NCBI GenBank assembly: GCA_945916235.1
Contig: CAMEGQ010000011.1
Coordinates: 1 to 43,154, forward strand
Reading direction: 5' to 3'
Length of the DNA: 43,154 nt
Source of the DNA: an uncultured Porphyromonadaceae bacterium
Lineage (GTDB): Bacteria > Bacteroidota > Bacteroidia > Bacteroidales > Muribaculaceae
Shown: positions 29,701 to 39,484 of the stretch, in pieces
How the letters are laid out: every line of letters begins with the position of its first letter
Numbering within the stretch: position 1 is the stretch's first letter
Program-made: the position numbers and the translations under genes
The notes under the pieces: generated by a model
The model's input: the letters and a program-made list of their open reading frames with translations, nothing else
Told to the model about the DNA's origin: nothing
Database searches by the model: none

Positions 29701-31029
29701 GCTTTTCTCTCTAATTTAATTGGACTTAGCGATATTAAAGATACCGATTGGGATTTGAGCCGCATGCTGCTTGATAAAGAATCCCGTACTATTATGTGGG
29801 CAAGTCTTCAGGCATTAATTACGCCTATGCAAAATGCTTTTCATAAATTCAGAAATGAAGTTGAGTCCGGTAATTTATCATCTAGCACATTAAGAGACTA
29901 TCTGAGATACGTAATTGGCGGTCAGGCGGGCTTAGCTGTGAAAGATTATAACCCGTCAAATATTGCCGATTGGTACGCCAATCATGGTTACGAGAATGGT
30001 GTTTTCACTGGTTATACCACGACTGATGAAAATGGAATTGTTCATGTCTATACTGCTGAAGAAGCTGCTAAAATGGCAGCTTCCAATATGCAGACTATAA
30101 TTGATGCTGTTAAGCAGTCTGGTGCAGCGTCTCAACCGGCAGCTATTGAATTGATGAACTTCTGCAATGTTTTATTGACTCAAGCCCAATCATTTAGTAG
30201 TGCAAGTGAGGAATTAATAGATGTTTCTAAAAATCAAGAAATAACTTTAAATGGACAGCTTTACAGATGGAACGAATTATTAAACATGTACGAAGCCATC
30301 GGTGAGAATGGTGAATTAGAGTACATTAAAACACGAATTACAGGGTTAAGTAATTCCATTAGCAGCTTAGGCAATAGCTTGGGTTATGATTGGAACACTG
30401 GATTTAATGGTTTGTATGATTCCATCTTGAGTGTTCATGATTTTTTAAATATGTATTGGAGTGTTAAATCTGGCACTCCATATTTGCCGCGATGGAATTA
30501 TTCTGAAGATGAATTAGGCACAAGTAGTCGCTATGGTTTGCTTGGTGCAGGGGGCCAATCTAATAGCCTATTAGGCAACGGATGGCGCACTGTTGCTCGG
30601 TCGGGTAGGACAAGTTTATACGACGACAATTGGAATTTGTCAAATTTGGGATACAAGACGTATGGGCGCTATACACCCAATCGTCTATCACTAGAGCGAG
30701 CCAGTGCTGTAATTGCTAATGGCGGTGGTACTGCTGTTGGCTGGGGGCAAAAGGTAAGTTCTACTGATACCAACGACAATTCTCCTGAGACCGAAAAACC
30801 CAATCAGAATCATGGTCTCAATTCCTCCGATTACAAGTCTCACTATAAGGAACGCGCCATCCCCAAACAGATAAATATTAACATTCAGAACCTTATGAAT
30901 GTCGATTCAATTGATATGACCAGCCCCGAAAAAGCTGCGGTAATTGATAGAGTGAAACGAGAAATAGCCTATGCCCTCGTAGAAGCCGCTTCAGACGGCA
31001 CAATGATGTTGAATGGTTTAACGAATTAA
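26764..31029 (+). CDS. tail tape measure protein (TP901 family)
   Basis: A 1421-residue protein, the longest complete gene in the window. The frame extends to 26671, but that part covers a terminator hairpin, so I use the ATG at 26764 (MAGQTYQVNYIV). Residues about 190-380 match the TP901 tape measure core (AAEYDNLMKTVENIL, MAGLNVEAISQAIRPIADIA, and the GIKGSQAGTTLRTI signature). Hydrophobic segments lie near residues 530-570, 697-716 and 727-762, the latter Gly/Ala-rich, as in membrane-inserting tape measures. The gene sets tail length and helps DNA pass the host membrane. The C-terminal half has ordinary, diverse sequence. Confidence 0.9.
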   Translation: MAGQTYQVNYIVNVDAVSAQNAINSFKRAVASMDKATKPLIDLQNKVRGLVETMSALNRGKYSVNINTKPATQKIGKLIRALQMAKSEVQQLNAMGVTLGATKGRAATKAIPAPIGGSRASQPRVSPARTTPATSTSARAYTPMAYTRPGNLSYKLFGPTPLPNNGGMAIDMLKGMGIAYGIAGMGTMVSNIVNQAAEYDNLMKTVENILKSHDTGANFSGRFSSMSTTVRNVGMETKFKVTEVADAAKFLAMAGLNVEAISQAIRPIADIALVGDTELGQTADLVTNIMTAYNIAPGKMRNAADIMTNTFTMSNTTLTEIAEAYKYAASLLSAGDVPFEEATAAIGVLGDAGIKGSQAGTTLRTIMANVVNPTKKQQKAWAEIGVNRFNSDGSRKSLLEIFKELNQANLDVSTYYRLFHKTAASGAVALASHAGKWEDVYLENFLAGGLSANLADAKKNTLQGLWAQLVSVFTDKGVTAFNSVQGQIRDMMTTAINWLKSDQASKAFKEISKNLMEFVHTIIDATKWFAKLYGWAWPFIKVWAKFQLMIWPVVKAVTALRSVFLAIMGIRKLGLFISGLITSFRSLGTAATFASRGVASVTGTGVAATAGSAATSMTVKSALGGLFMLSPQQATWAKNGFSIMGRRVMRPLDLTPRYDRGSYDIVGRHQYNRQELARVQRERKIYNRRAFAQQAVNVAGGAAGALALGYGMHKIADADNGYDTWSGVMYGIAGTAAMVGGPYGWGIAAGAAIVGGIMQAIGSATQSNKIYGELQEFAKKNAINSGVIAGSESRTMQYLEAQYTKYNDINGLIEKRIELTAKLLGLQSGDNPMDASTGVFQGLMEKHEDLWESDNLKAFNEIYRDKFNSNKHLIFYKGAYYLTTADSLTGGYVNEGGKSYYKVQGVNGEEALRAGTSATNSMKAAFASMAATAELMSPGGYYEKLVEGLRLNIAKLGRKGASALEADSYFDQIAKANNPAFLSNLIGLSDIKDTDWDLSRMLLDKESRTIMWASLQALITPMQNAFHKFRNEVESGNLSSSTLRDYLRYVIGGQAGLAVKDYNPSNIADWYANHGYENGVFTGYTTTDENGIVHVYTAEEAAKMAASNMQTIIDAVKQSGAASQPAAIELMNFCNVLLTQAQSFSSASEELIDVSKNQEITLNGQLYRWNELLNMYEAIGENGELEYIKTRITGLSNSISSLGNSLGYDWNTGFNGLYDSILSVHDFLNMYWSVKSGTPYLPRWNYSEDELGTSSRYGLLGAGGQSNSLLGNGWRTVARSGRTSLYDDNWNLSNLGYKTYGRYTPNRLSLERASAVIANGGGTAVGWGQKVSSTDTNDNSPETEKPNQNHGLNSSDYKSHYKERAIPKQININIQNLMNVDSIDMTSPEKAAVIDRVKREIAYALVEAASDGTMMLNGLTN

Positions 31030-31030
31030 T

Positions 31031-32212
31031 ATGAGCTATTTTAAAGATATTTGGTCAAATCTGGTGTTTAATGCCGGTAATGCTGCTTCCCAGTATGTAA
31101 GTAGCATCAATTGGCGTTATTCCAACCGCGACAGTGACATAAAATATGTATCTCAGTCGGCATATAAAAGCGTTGCTGTTCATGTAGCTAAACAGCTGGC
31201 AATGTCCACCCTGGAGGGAGAGCTCAATAGTTTGCTTCCCAAATACGAGAAATATGCCCGCAATAAAATGCTTGAGGCGGTTCGTTCCCAGCAGCATGAA
31301 AATCGTCAGATATTGATTGCAAACGGCAATAAATCGACGGAAGGCTTTGGACGAGTTGATATTAAGCTTGTATCGGGTTCTGGCATTTGGCAACCTCAAG
31401 ATGGTGAAGCGATTGAGAGTACGTCATATCATACATTGATCGCCAAGACCAAATACGGCACTCCTGTGCCGGAGTCTTTGATTTTATCTTACGACTTGCC
31501 AGCAACAGAACCTCCCATTGAAATTAAGGATACATATATTCATGGCAGGGAATCTACAAGATACTCCTTGAAAAAAAAGAGCGCTCTCGAAAAGATATGG
31601 AATCCCGGTAACGAGATAGAAGTAGACCGTGCGGAAATTGGAGAGCTGTCTTATAGCACTCGTACTGTTTTTCACATTGACCTTACTCCCAAGGTCACAA
31701 TGAGTAGTGCCAAGAATGTTGTGCTCACCCAAGTACAAGGACGTGATTTTACTCGCAAGGAATTAGTGTCCGGTGGCGATTTAACATACAATGTTAACGG
31801 CACTATCGTATCTGATGAAGAAGGGGTTTACCCTGCTGAAGCGGTCAAGCGCTTTGTCAAGATTATGCAGTACAATGGAATTGTGAATGTAAACTACATC
31901 ACATTCGGGTTGCTCGGAGTAACTAAAATTATCATTAAAGATTTCTCGCTGGGCACTCCGGAATACAAGAATATCCAGCCATATAGCTTTTCCTGTGTGG
32001 CCGTCGAGCCGGATGAAGCGATACAGATTCTCGGCGATACGATTTCTAAGATTAATCAGGAGATTACCGAGTCTCAGTGGGATACATGGTACAAGGCCAT
32101 ACTTGACAATAAGCGGGCTCAGTTAGGCGCAAAAACTATCTTAAACGTTGGCTCTGGCGCCATTAAATCCGCTGTAGGCGCAGGTCTTGACGCTCTTACC
32201 TCAAACATTTGA
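31031..32212 (+). CDS. tail protein, DUF6046-like
   Basis: A 393-residue protein with a helical N-terminal quarter followed by a beta-rich body. The block RKELVSGGDLTYNVNGTIVS, then AVKRFVKIMQYNGIVNVN, resembles the DUF6046 family found in contractile-tail modules of Bacteroidetes phages. Its position between the tape measure and the hub gene suggests a baseplate role comparable to DNA-circularisation or gp53-type proteins. The C-terminal 30 residues form a Gly/Ala helix. The start lies two bases after the tape measure stop. Confidence 0.6.
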   Translation: MSYFKDIWSNLVFNAGNAASQYVSSINWRYSNRDSDIKYVSQSAYKSVAVHVAKQLAMSTLEGELNSLLPKYEKYARNKMLEAVRSQQHENRQILIANGNKSTEGFGRVDIKLVSGSGIWQPQDGEAIESTSYHTLIAKTKYGTPVPESLILSYDLPATEPPIEIKDTYIHGRESTRYSLKKKSALEKIWNPGNEIEVDRAEIGELSYSTRTVFHIDLTPKVTMSSAKNVVLTQVQGRDFTRKELVSGGDLTYNVNGTIVSDEEGVYPAEAVKRFVKIMQYNGIVNVNYITFGLLGVTKIIIKDFSLGTPEYKNIQPYSFSCVAVEPDEAIQILGDTISKINQEITESQWDTWYKAILDNKRAQLGAKTILNVGSGAIKSAVGAGLDALTSNI

Positions 32213-32216
32213 TAGC

Positions 32217-33743
32217 ATGGAAGAATTTGACCCCAATAAGCAGCCCGGCTTTCACATCTTAATATCATTGATTGAGATATGGACTCCCAAAGACAAAAAG
32301 AAGCCTAATGGTGAAATTGAAGGAGACAAGATGTACATCTGCGAAGTCGAGGAAGTGGAAATAGAAGAATCTTTCAAAAAGCTTATCGGTACTGCTTCAG
32401 TTCGTTTCCCTCGCGGCACCATTGTTCGTAAAACGATTACCCAGCAGACTGCCGAAAAGGAGAACGATTATAATAAAGTAAGCGTTTGTCTTTCCGATAG
32501 TGGCGTGACCGGTTATACTAATGGTGTAGTCCTGGAAAGTCGTACTGGTACATCTGTAATCACAAATCAGACTTTCAGTATTGGCCAGCGCATTAAAATT
32601 TATTTAGGGTACACGACGAACCCAGCCGTAGCTGATATGGCCAAAATTAGCAATACCGGCAAGACTATATATAACGATGATGAGACCCGCCGGAAGTATT
32701 TGGAGAATTTTAAACATACGCCTCAGGAGTCAAAAAAATACATGAATCTTATGTTTGACGGCGTCATCACCAAGGTTAGTCTCGATACGCCCATAGAGTT
32801 GGAATGCGAGAACCTGGCCAGCGTTCTCAAATCCATTTCGTGCCCGCCTCATGTCAGTCTGAAGAAGTGTGAGGTAAAGGATTTTCTTGGTGCAGATGGT
32901 CGCTATAAAATGCTTGAAGGTACCGGTCTGAAACTACATCCCGATACTGCTAACATGACCTTTGACCTTGGCGCCGTCGAGCTTCACTCGGATTTGACTG
33001 TTGCAGATGTGCTGACGGAATGGGCAAAATATGGATTATTCTGTTACGTTAGCGACGACAATGGAGAGCCCGCCATTCAGATTGGCCGAGCATATTTCTC
33101 CAACCCAGGCAAGGACTCGTTACTCAACGCTACTACCACTCCTCAGGCTGTGCCCATTCATTTTGATTATAACGTTGCTGATAACGGGCTTTCGCTGGTT
33201 TCTACCAATAAGGATTTTTTAGCCGTGCAAGCTAAGGGCATTGATTCAGATGACAAGTTTATTGGCCTCACAGTGCTTAGAAACCCCCAGTTTGATGATA
33301 GCAAAGACGAATCCGAAAGCAATCCGAGGTATCGCTACGTCAATGAGACCAAATTGAGTAAGAAGGCATTAAAAGCTGGTAAACGATATTTGACAGACGC
33401 GCCTCATGATAAAGTAGACACTAAGCTTTATACTCAGATTGCATTCGTTTCCAAGACAATCCCAATTACAAAAGAGAAATTAGCTGAAGAGGCCATTCAT
33501 TATCTTGAACATTATAATATGACCGGTATCGAAGGCTCTTTAACTCTCTTTGGGGACTTACATCTTCGTACAGCTCAGCAGGTAGAGCTTATTGACAACC
33601 GTTATCCTGGGAAAAACGGGACTTATTTGGTTGAAGAAGTCCATACCACATTTGGTACCAAAGGCTTCAGACAACGCATTACATTACCTTATTGCATAAC
33701 GAGGAAAGGCAACGAAACCTCAAATAATAAAGACCATGAGTGA
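32217..33743 (+). CDS. baseplate hub protein (gpD/gp44-like)
   Basis: A 508-residue protein, with ATG at 32217 chosen because it follows the previous stop by four bases. Size and location before the spike gene match late-control gpD and Mu gp44 hubs. Mixed beta domains include VEIEESFKKLIGTASVRFPR near the N-terminus and a C-terminal part QVELIDNRYPGKNGTYLVEE that is typical of hub proteins ending in an OB-like domain. It would form the central trimer of the baseplate, binding the tube and the spike. The 3' end overlaps the next gene by eight bases. Confidence 0.7.
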   Translation: MEEFDPNKQPGFHILISLIEIWTPKDKKKPNGEIEGDKMYICEVEEVEIEESFKKLIGTASVRFPRGTIVRKTITQQTAEKENDYNKVSVCLSDSGVTGYTNGVVLESRTGTSVITNQTFSIGQRIKIYLGYTTNPAVADMAKISNTGKTIYNDDETRRKYLENFKHTPQESKKYMNLMFDGVITKVSLDTPIELECENLASVLKSISCPPHVSLKKCEVKDFLGADGRYKMLEGTGLKLHPDTANMTFDLGAVELHSDLTVADVLTEWAKYGLFCYVSDDNGEPAIQIGRAYFSNPGKDSLLNATTTPQAVPIHFDYNVADNGLSLVSTNKDFLAVQAKGIDSDDKFIGLTVLRNPQFDDSKDESESNPRYRYVNETKLSKKALKAGKRYLTDAPHDKVDTKLYTQIAFVSKTIPITKEKLAEEAIHYLEHYNMTGIEGSLTLFGDLHLRTAQQVELIDNRYPGKNGTYLVEEVHTTFGTKGFRQRITLPYCITRKGNETSNNKDHE

Positions 33744-34710
33744 TTATCGTAAGCATTTGACGGATCATTCATCCAATGAAATGATTCGTGAGGCGATACG
33801 AGCCATAGCCTTAAAGGGCGTGGTTAATCGCCAGACCGGAACGATTCGCGGTACATCCAAAGTAACAGGATACGTCGCTAAGATTCATTCCGATGAAAGT
33901 GACGAGTTATTTGGTACTATTGACGTGCAAGAATATGCTGATTGGGCAGTCTCAGAATCTGAAGATGCAAAAATAGGATACCATGAGGGCGTTCTACTGA
34001 CCGCTATTCAGGGGGACCGGCAAGGCTACATCATTATTCCGAAACTTTATTCTGATGTGCTTGTCAGCAAGGACCCTGAGACTGGCAATGAGTATGTGAC
34101 TATGTTTTCACATGTTGACCTCATCCAGCTGGATTCGCATGACAAAATATCGGTTGGCGTAAGAGAACGCGAGGAATATAAGCCAGATGATGAAGACGCC
34201 CCTGACATTCATGAACTGAAGCTAACCGGTGTCCAGACTAACACTACATACACTAAAGATTCTATATCTACGGGCGTTCAGGGTAAAGACTCCAACAATA
34301 AAGTTAGTCAAACAATAGACAGCACCCAAATTGCTCAGATTATTGGCGACAACAAGACTTCCTCCGTGATGAATCAGGATGGTCTGAGCGTTGAGCACGA
34401 TGAAACCAAGCTTGACCTCAACGATAATGAAGCCACGCTTAGCAAAGGAGGCTCTAAAGTAAAGGTCACGAATGGTACCACATATATCGGCGATGACCAG
34501 AACACTGATGATGCAGTGCTTGGTCAAGAGTTAGCTTCAATCCTTTCGGACCTTGTCGGTTATCTGGGGCAGATGATGACGCCCACTATGATGGGTCCCC
34601 AAGCCCCGACTAATGTACTCCCCAGTTTTATTTCCCTTAAAGCCAAAATTCAGGCATTTGCTAAAGGCCACACAGGATTTTTAACTAAGAAAGTTCAAAT
34701 TCAGAAATAG
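33736..34710 (+). CDS. baseplate spike protein (gpV/gp45-like)
   Basis: A 324-residue protein. Residues about 35-140 form an OB-fold-like beta region (VTGYVAKIHSDESDELFGTI, then EGVLLTAIQGDRQGYIIIPK). Residues about 150-260 show short polar repeats with beta-helix character (NGTTYIGDDQNTDD, KGGSKVKV), followed by an amphipathic C-terminus. This is the plan of gpV-type cell-puncturing spikes. It lacks an evident His-x-His iron site. Position after the hub gene agrees. Confidence 0.7.
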   Translation: MSDYRKHLTDHSSNEMIREAIRAIALKGVVNRQTGTIRGTSKVTGYVAKIHSDESDELFGTIDVQEYADWAVSESEDAKIGYHEGVLLTAIQGDRQGYIIIPKLYSDVLVSKDPETGNEYVTMFSHVDLIQLDSHDKISVGVREREEYKPDDEDAPDIHELKLTGVQTNTTYTKDSISTGVQGKDSNNKVSQTIDSTQIAQIIGDNKTSSVMNQDGLSVEHDETKLDLNDNEATLSKGGSKVKVTNGTTYIGDDQNTDDAVLGQELASILSDLVGYLGQMMTPTMMGPQAPTNVLPSFISLKAKIQAFAKGHTGFLTKKVQIQK

Positions 34711-34712
34711 TT

Positions 34713-36533
34713 ATGGCAGAAGCTAAATTAAATTTCGATGAGGCAGCCTTCGATAAAACAAGCGATACCTATCATTTATATGACCGCTTGTATCAGGGGA
34801 TGCAAAAGGCTAATGAAGTAGACGCTCCGACATTGCCTTCTGCTGATGATTTGATTGTCAAAGATAGCAATGGCAACGCTACGTTTGACAATGACGGCAA
34901 TCCCGTGCTCGACTCTGCAAAAGCCGCTCAGATAGCTCAAGTCTCTGCGGCCTATTCAGATATTATGATGAAGAATGCAGCGTATCTGTTTGCAAATTCG
35001 ATAATGTCTGTATTGAATGGTGCTGGAAGTGGCGGTTCATCTACCAATGGCTTTGTTTCTCGTGCCGGTGACTCAATGACGGGTTCGTTGAGCGCCTGGT
35101 ATGGTTTTGATGCGGGTGTTGATGGGCAAAAGATATTTGAGGTTTCCATAGATGCCAGCAATAAAAGCTGGGCCATTGTTCAGGGTAGTTTACGTGTCAC
35201 TGAAGATGCTGAAATCAATGGCTTAGTCAAGCTTGGCCAAGGCATTGCCTTTGATGGCGTTAAGTCAATATACCTGGACAACAATACGCTAACCATTGAA
35301 CGTCAAAACATTACATTGAAAGGCGATGTGGTCGTTGATGGCACGTTCAAATTAGGAAACACTCTTATTAACTCAGCAGGAATTTTTTGGGACAAGTACG
35401 AGTTTTACCATGCCGGAAATTCCAATAAAAGTGACGTGGACTGGGCCATGAACAACGGCACTGTTTATGGCAATCTGACGGTGAAAGGTGATGCCTCAAT
35501 TGATGGTAAGCTTACCTCCAGCGGCGGTTTTTCCCTCGGAGCGGATAATAAGCCATTGCTCTATTCTGAGGTCATTACATCTATGGATGGCGATGGCAAG
35601 CCCGTTAATACGGCTCAGGTTGTTTTGGATTCTGACTTCAGAATTATCAATGGCCATGGCATCAAGTTCGACAATGATTATATCGTGAACGTTCGCAACA
35701 GCAACGTCGTGTCGTTCTCAGCCCCTGGTATGATAATGAACCTGGGCGATAGTGACAATGGGAAACAGACAAGCAAAATTTCTCTTCAGTCAGATATATG
35801 GGATTATACTAATAATTTCAAGCTTATCTCAAAGGAAGGTGCCGGATATTTCCCGAATGGCTTGAAAGCTGATTGCGCGGTGAATGGCTCCAGCGTTCTT
35901 GAGACTTATCGAACCGACGCTGACAATGTGGGAGTCTTGTTCCCGAAGCAAATTCGATTCGGCTCTACTACCGGTCCTGCAATATATCAGGACCCTACCA
36001 CTGGACGTCTCAATATTCAGCTGGCTTACGTAACTGGAGGCGCTACAACTGAGCAATTAACCTTCAATACCTATTTTGCCCAGTCCACTTCTCTGTTTCG
36101 AGACCAGTCGTTAGCGTGGTCTGCTACTCTCCATTTCTTCACTGAGGGTGAGTTTTTCGCGTTTGATAAACCGGTAGAGGCTGAATATTTCGCAATAAAA
36201 AGTAGCTCATATAAAACCCGACTAATTGAGGATGCTCTATTCTTTGATGACGGAAAGTTCATTGAAGGAGTTGTTGATGGTCTCAGATATGCCGGGAACG
36301 GTTATTTCGATGGCAATATTTCATCGCCCAGCTTTGCCAGTGGTTTTGCTGGTTATGGTTGGGCCGTGAAAGACCAAGTGACCAACGGAGGCTTCCACGC
36401 GACTTTTGATTCTCTCACCATTCGTAAGAAGATGAGAGTATATGAACTTGAAGTTCAAAAAATTTCATGTACGAATGGCTCTCTTTGGGTTAGTGATTTC
36501 TGCTCAGGAGACGAAGTAATACCCATAACCTGA
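34713..36533 (+). CDS. tail fibre or baseplate wedge protein
   Basis: A 606-residue protein starting MAEAKLNFDEAAFDK two bases after the spike gene. Residues about 112-125 carry FVSRAGDSMTGSL, a sequence style common at the fibre-attachment region of phage tail proteins. The rest is long beta-rich, Gly/Asn-rich sequence with repeated L-x-V-x-G and D-G strand-turn patterns (VKGDASIDGKLTSSGG), suggesting a trimeric beta-helical shaft. No catalytic motif is visible. It may be the first fibre subunit that links baseplate to receptor-binding parts. Confidence 0.6.
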   Translation: MAEAKLNFDEAAFDKTSDTYHLYDRLYQGMQKANEVDAPTLPSADDLIVKDSNGNATFDNDGNPVLDSAKAAQIAQVSAAYSDIMMKNAAYLFANSIMSVLNGAGSGGSSTNGFVSRAGDSMTGSLSAWYGFDAGVDGQKIFEVSIDASNKSWAIVQGSLRVTEDAEINGLVKLGQGIAFDGVKSIYLDNNTLTIERQNITLKGDVVVDGTFKLGNTLINSAGIFWDKYEFYHAGNSNKSDVDWAMNNGTVYGNLTVKGDASIDGKLTSSGGFSLGADNKPLLYSEVITSMDGDGKPVNTAQVVLDSDFRIINGHGIKFDNDYIVNVRNSNVVSFSAPGMIMNLGDSDNGKQTSKISLQSDIWDYTNNFKLISKEGAGYFPNGLKADCAVNGSSVLETYRTDADNVGVLFPKQIRFGSTTGPAIYQDPTTGRLNIQLAYVTGGATTEQLTFNTYFAQSTSLFRDQSLAWSATLHFFTEGEFFAFDKPVEAEYFAIKSSSYKTRLIEDALFFDDGKFIEGVVDGLRYAGNGYFDGNISSPSFASGFAGYGWAVKDQVTNGGFHATFDSLTIRKKMRVYELEVQKISCTNGSLWVSDFCSGDEVIPIT

Positions 36534-39061
36534 TGGCAGCACCGGTTAAACTGGAAAAATATCAAATACTCATTGCTCCTGACTCAAAGAAAGTTCAGGG
36601 GTTGCAAACAGGTGACATTGTGCGACGTCAGTATTTCGATGGCGCCAATGTCATTTATTCGCTGATGTGTGTATTGGCTTATGGTACAACTAAACGCTCA
36701 TCGACAGAGGCGTTATATGATTCTGCCGATAAGCCGATATTTAATACCGACGGCACTATTGCTACAACCAACGTAGAACGGGACGTGCCATATTTTATCG
36801 GGGCGTTGCTGGAAGGCAACGCTCCTAAGACAAAGGAGCTGCTTGACTTTGCGCGTATCACTAACCTTTTCAATGCTGATAGGTCGGGGGCATTGTACCT
36901 GACCGCTTCCGACCGTCAGGCACCATTTATGGATGTGATTGACGGCATAGGCCGCAACAAGAGCTTGTGTTGGCCGGAGAATATTGCCAGCGAGGCTTTT
37001 GAAGATTCACATTCACAATATATCGTTAAGGGGTCCGGCCTGACACAACAGTTCAAGAGCAATGAAAATGGCAATAGCCGTATTATCCGTTTAACCAGAA
37101 ATCAGACATCGACTGGTTTTTGTGGCCTCAGTCAGGAATTTTATGAACTTGTAGCTGCTCAAAAGAGAGTATTGATTTCATATAAAGCACGAGCCAGCAA
37201 GGCTATTACTGTTAATGCTGAAGTTGCATACTCAGGCGGTATCATTAAGGATGCCGAATGGACCGAAGATTTCACTGAAGATTGGCGCTATTATTTCCAG
37301 GCAGTCAATGTACTAAATTCTGGGCGACATTTACGTGCTTTTAACCTTGATGTTCAGGGCTTAGACGTAGGTGATTGGGTCGAAATAGCCGACTTCAACA
37401 TCATCCTTCTCGACAGCATCGCCAATTTTGGAGATGCAACTTCTATGCGCATCGGCAAACTTGACGGCATAGCGGATCCGGTATTCGGTACATTGACTGG
37501 GTACGGAGCCTATATTCAGAAGCTTTATGCTTCCCAGACGGCTCATATCTCAGGCACATTGACTGCCGGAGATGAGAATGGATTTGCATCGACCTTTTAC
37601 GCTGGCAAGATACATCGCAATTGTTTCCGAAATTCGTGTGATGTCAATTTCCAATCCGCAATCACTATTGATGATGATACACTGATTAACCCGACTGGCA
37701 TGGGTCATGTTTACAAGACGACCAATTCCAGCGAGCTGTTAATGTTCACCCAGTCGCGTGATTGGCTTGATAAGCATTTGGACAAAAGATATTGTTTCTC
37801 ATTCTGGGCCTACGCTAAGAAGCCATGTCAGATTAGCATAAGACAAAATGGTAAGGCCATCGGTACAATCCAGATTTCTTCGGCACAGACGCATGAATGG
37901 AGACGATTGCACGTGTTTTTCGACTTGCTGAAGCCGGATCAGACCACTGACAATATGATTATGGGGCTTGTACCTTCATTCTCAAATTCGCTGTACCAAT
38001 CTGTTGCTGGAAGCGTAGACCCCGATGAGCAAGAGCTTTATATCACCGCACCTCAGCTGGAGGCTGGTGAGTATTGCACTCAGTATCAGCCCACAGACGA
38101 CATCCTTAATGAAACCGACGACTACGGTGCGTGGTTTGCTCGTGGTGGTATCGGCGGTACCATCCAGAATCCCCTACTCAGACTGAATTATGACGGCTCC
38201 GGTGCAATTGATACCAGTACGAATTCCTTCAGATTGAATTTGGATGGCTCCGGATTCTTTGCCAAAAAAAATATTCAGTGGGATACTGATGGCAAAGTAA
38301 CATTTGGCAAAGACGTAACGCTTAACTGGGACAATCTCGGTAAGGACGCTCAGGATGAAATAGCGAACCGCTACATGAGGATTTTGGGCCAGGATACATT
38401 TACCATTATTGGTCAGGAAGATTCTACTACTGGCAAGACTTGTAGCCCGGCTTCGATAGTGATGTCGTTAGAGGAGGTTGGATTTGAATCTACTTCCAGC
38501 CAGCGTCAGTGGTATCTCCAGATCGGCGACAACTGGGTGGCTATTCCCGGAGCTAATGGCCAGTCTCTTGAGATCTTTCCAGATTCTTGCTATTGGTTTG
38601 GCTATGTCACGCCTCCTCCCACTACCGATTCCGATGGCAAACCCATAACGTATCATGGAGAAAGCATGGTATCGTTCCGGTGCGTCATAAAACTGAATGA
38701 TGCCAGAACTTATACTGACACATTTAATATCACCAAGCAGTATGTGCAAGGTTATACTGTTCAGGTAACTTCCTCCAAAGGTAACGCCTTCCAGAACGGT
38801 GTATGTGCCACGGTTCTGACTGCTACTGTGTATTATCAGGGTCAGCCGGTAAGCACCGAGTATGCTCTGGAGCACTTCACCTTTACTTGGCACCGATATA
38901 AAATTGATGACCTGACAACAGATATTGGCTATAGTGACCTTGATGTCACCGATGGCGATAATGTGCTGACCCTTAATTACAACATGGACGGTACTGATGT
39001 CTTTGTTTGTGAACTGGGGTTGGCAGACTATTTCGATTATTCATTTCCCATAATCTTCTGA
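36533..39061 (+). CDS. large tail fibre/adhesin-type protein
   Basis: An 842-residue beta-rich protein starting one base inside the previous stop (TGATG). The region around residues 175-300 and again about 360-520 resembles jelly-roll carbohydrate-binding modules: SRIIRLTRNQTS, CFSFWAYAKKPCQISIRQNG and, in each, an ending such as APQLEAGEYCTQYQPT. The C-terminal part (about 740-842) is Ig-like (YTVQVTSSKG, ALEHFTFTWHRYK). Binding of host surface glycans is the natural guess. No enzyme motif is seen. Confidence 0.6.
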   Translation: MAAPVKLEKYQILIAPDSKKVQGLQTGDIVRRQYFDGANVIYSLMCVLAYGTTKRSSTEALYDSADKPIFNTDGTIATTNVERDVPYFIGALLEGNAPKTKELLDFARITNLFNADRSGALYLTASDRQAPFMDVIDGIGRNKSLCWPENIASEAFEDSHSQYIVKGSGLTQQFKSNENGNSRIIRLTRNQTSTGFCGLSQEFYELVAAQKRVLISYKARASKAITVNAEVAYSGGIIKDAEWTEDFTEDWRYYFQAVNVLNSGRHLRAFNLDVQGLDVGDWVEIADFNIILLDSIANFGDATSMRIGKLDGIADPVFGTLTGYGAYIQKLYASQTAHISGTLTAGDENGFASTFYAGKIHRNCFRNSCDVNFQSAITIDDDTLINPTGMGHVYKTTNSSELLMFTQSRDWLDKHLDKRYCFSFWAYAKKPCQISIRQNGKAIGTIQISSAQTHEWRRLHVFFDLLKPDQTTDNMIMGLVPSFSNSLYQSVAGSVDPDEQELYITAPQLEAGEYCTQYQPTDDILNETDDYGAWFARGGIGGTIQNPLLRLNYDGSGAIDTSTNSFRLNLDGSGFFAKKNIQWDTDGKVTFGKDVTLNWDNLGKDAQDEIANRYMRILGQDTFTIIGQEDSTTGKTCSPASIVMSLEEVGFESTSSQRQWYLQIGDNWVAIPGANGQSLEIFPDSCYWFGYVTPPPTTDSDGKPITYHGESMVSFRCVIKLNDARTYTDTFNITKQYVQGYTVQVTSSKGNAFQNGVCATVLTATVYYQGQPVSTEYALEHFTFTWHRYKIDDLTTDIGYSDLDVTDGDNVLTLNYNMDGTDVFVCELGLADYFDYSFPIIF

Positions 39062-39065
39062 CACT

Positions 39066-39287
39066 ATGGCAATAGATCAACTCAATATAGGAACAAAAAC
39101 CGCCAATCAAGGCGTCAACGCCAGCGGTAAACTGACGGCAGTAGAATTTAATCAGCTTGTTGCCAAAGTCAATGAGATGATTGTGTTATGCAACAAAAAA
39201 GTCTATGTCACCCAAGATGAATATGATGCGTTAGTAACCAATAATCAAGTTGTTAACGATGTCGAATACAATATTTACGAAGAATGA
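39066..39287 (+). CDS. small tail-region protein
   Basis: A 73-residue protein (MAIDQLNIGTKTANQGVNAS...) with an N-terminal Gly/Asn/Thr segment, a central helix EFNQLVAKVNEMIVLCN and a C-terminal YVTQDEYDALV block similar to those ending Bacteroides phage fibre-associated proteins. It starts four bases after the fibre stop. Function unknown; probably a fibre chaperone or cap. Confidence 0.6.
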   Translation: MAIDQLNIGTKTANQGVNASGKLTAVEFNQLVAKVNEMIVLCNKKVYVTQDEYDALVTNNQVVNDVEYNIYEE

Positions 39288-39463
39288 TTATCAGAAACAA
39301 CCTTGAGCTTGCTGCCAGGTATTATGGAACAAAGGCTATCTCGGCGGTTTATCGCGGCACTCGATTGATATGGGAGGCCGTGAGCAACTGTTTGGCTGGC
39401 GGTTGGTGGCAGCATGGGCATGGCTGGGATTATGGCACCGGATGGGGCGCAAACCGAAAATAA
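39284..39463 (+). CDS. 59-residue tail-region protein
   Basis: A short frame from the ATG at 39284, overlapping the preceding stop (ATGA), to TAA at 39463. It begins MIIRNNLELAARYYGTKAIS and ends in a Gly/Trp/His-rich tail (GGWWQHGHGWDYGTGWG). Coupled translation and the style of the sequence (helical start and aromatic Gly tail) support a real gene; it is like small proteins before large fibres in Bacteroides phages. Role unknown. Confidence 0.6.
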   Translation: MIIRNNLELAARYYGTKAISAVYRGTRLIWEAVSNCLAGGWWQHGHGWDYGTGWGANRK

Positions 39464-39484
39464 ATTAACTTAACAATAAATCCT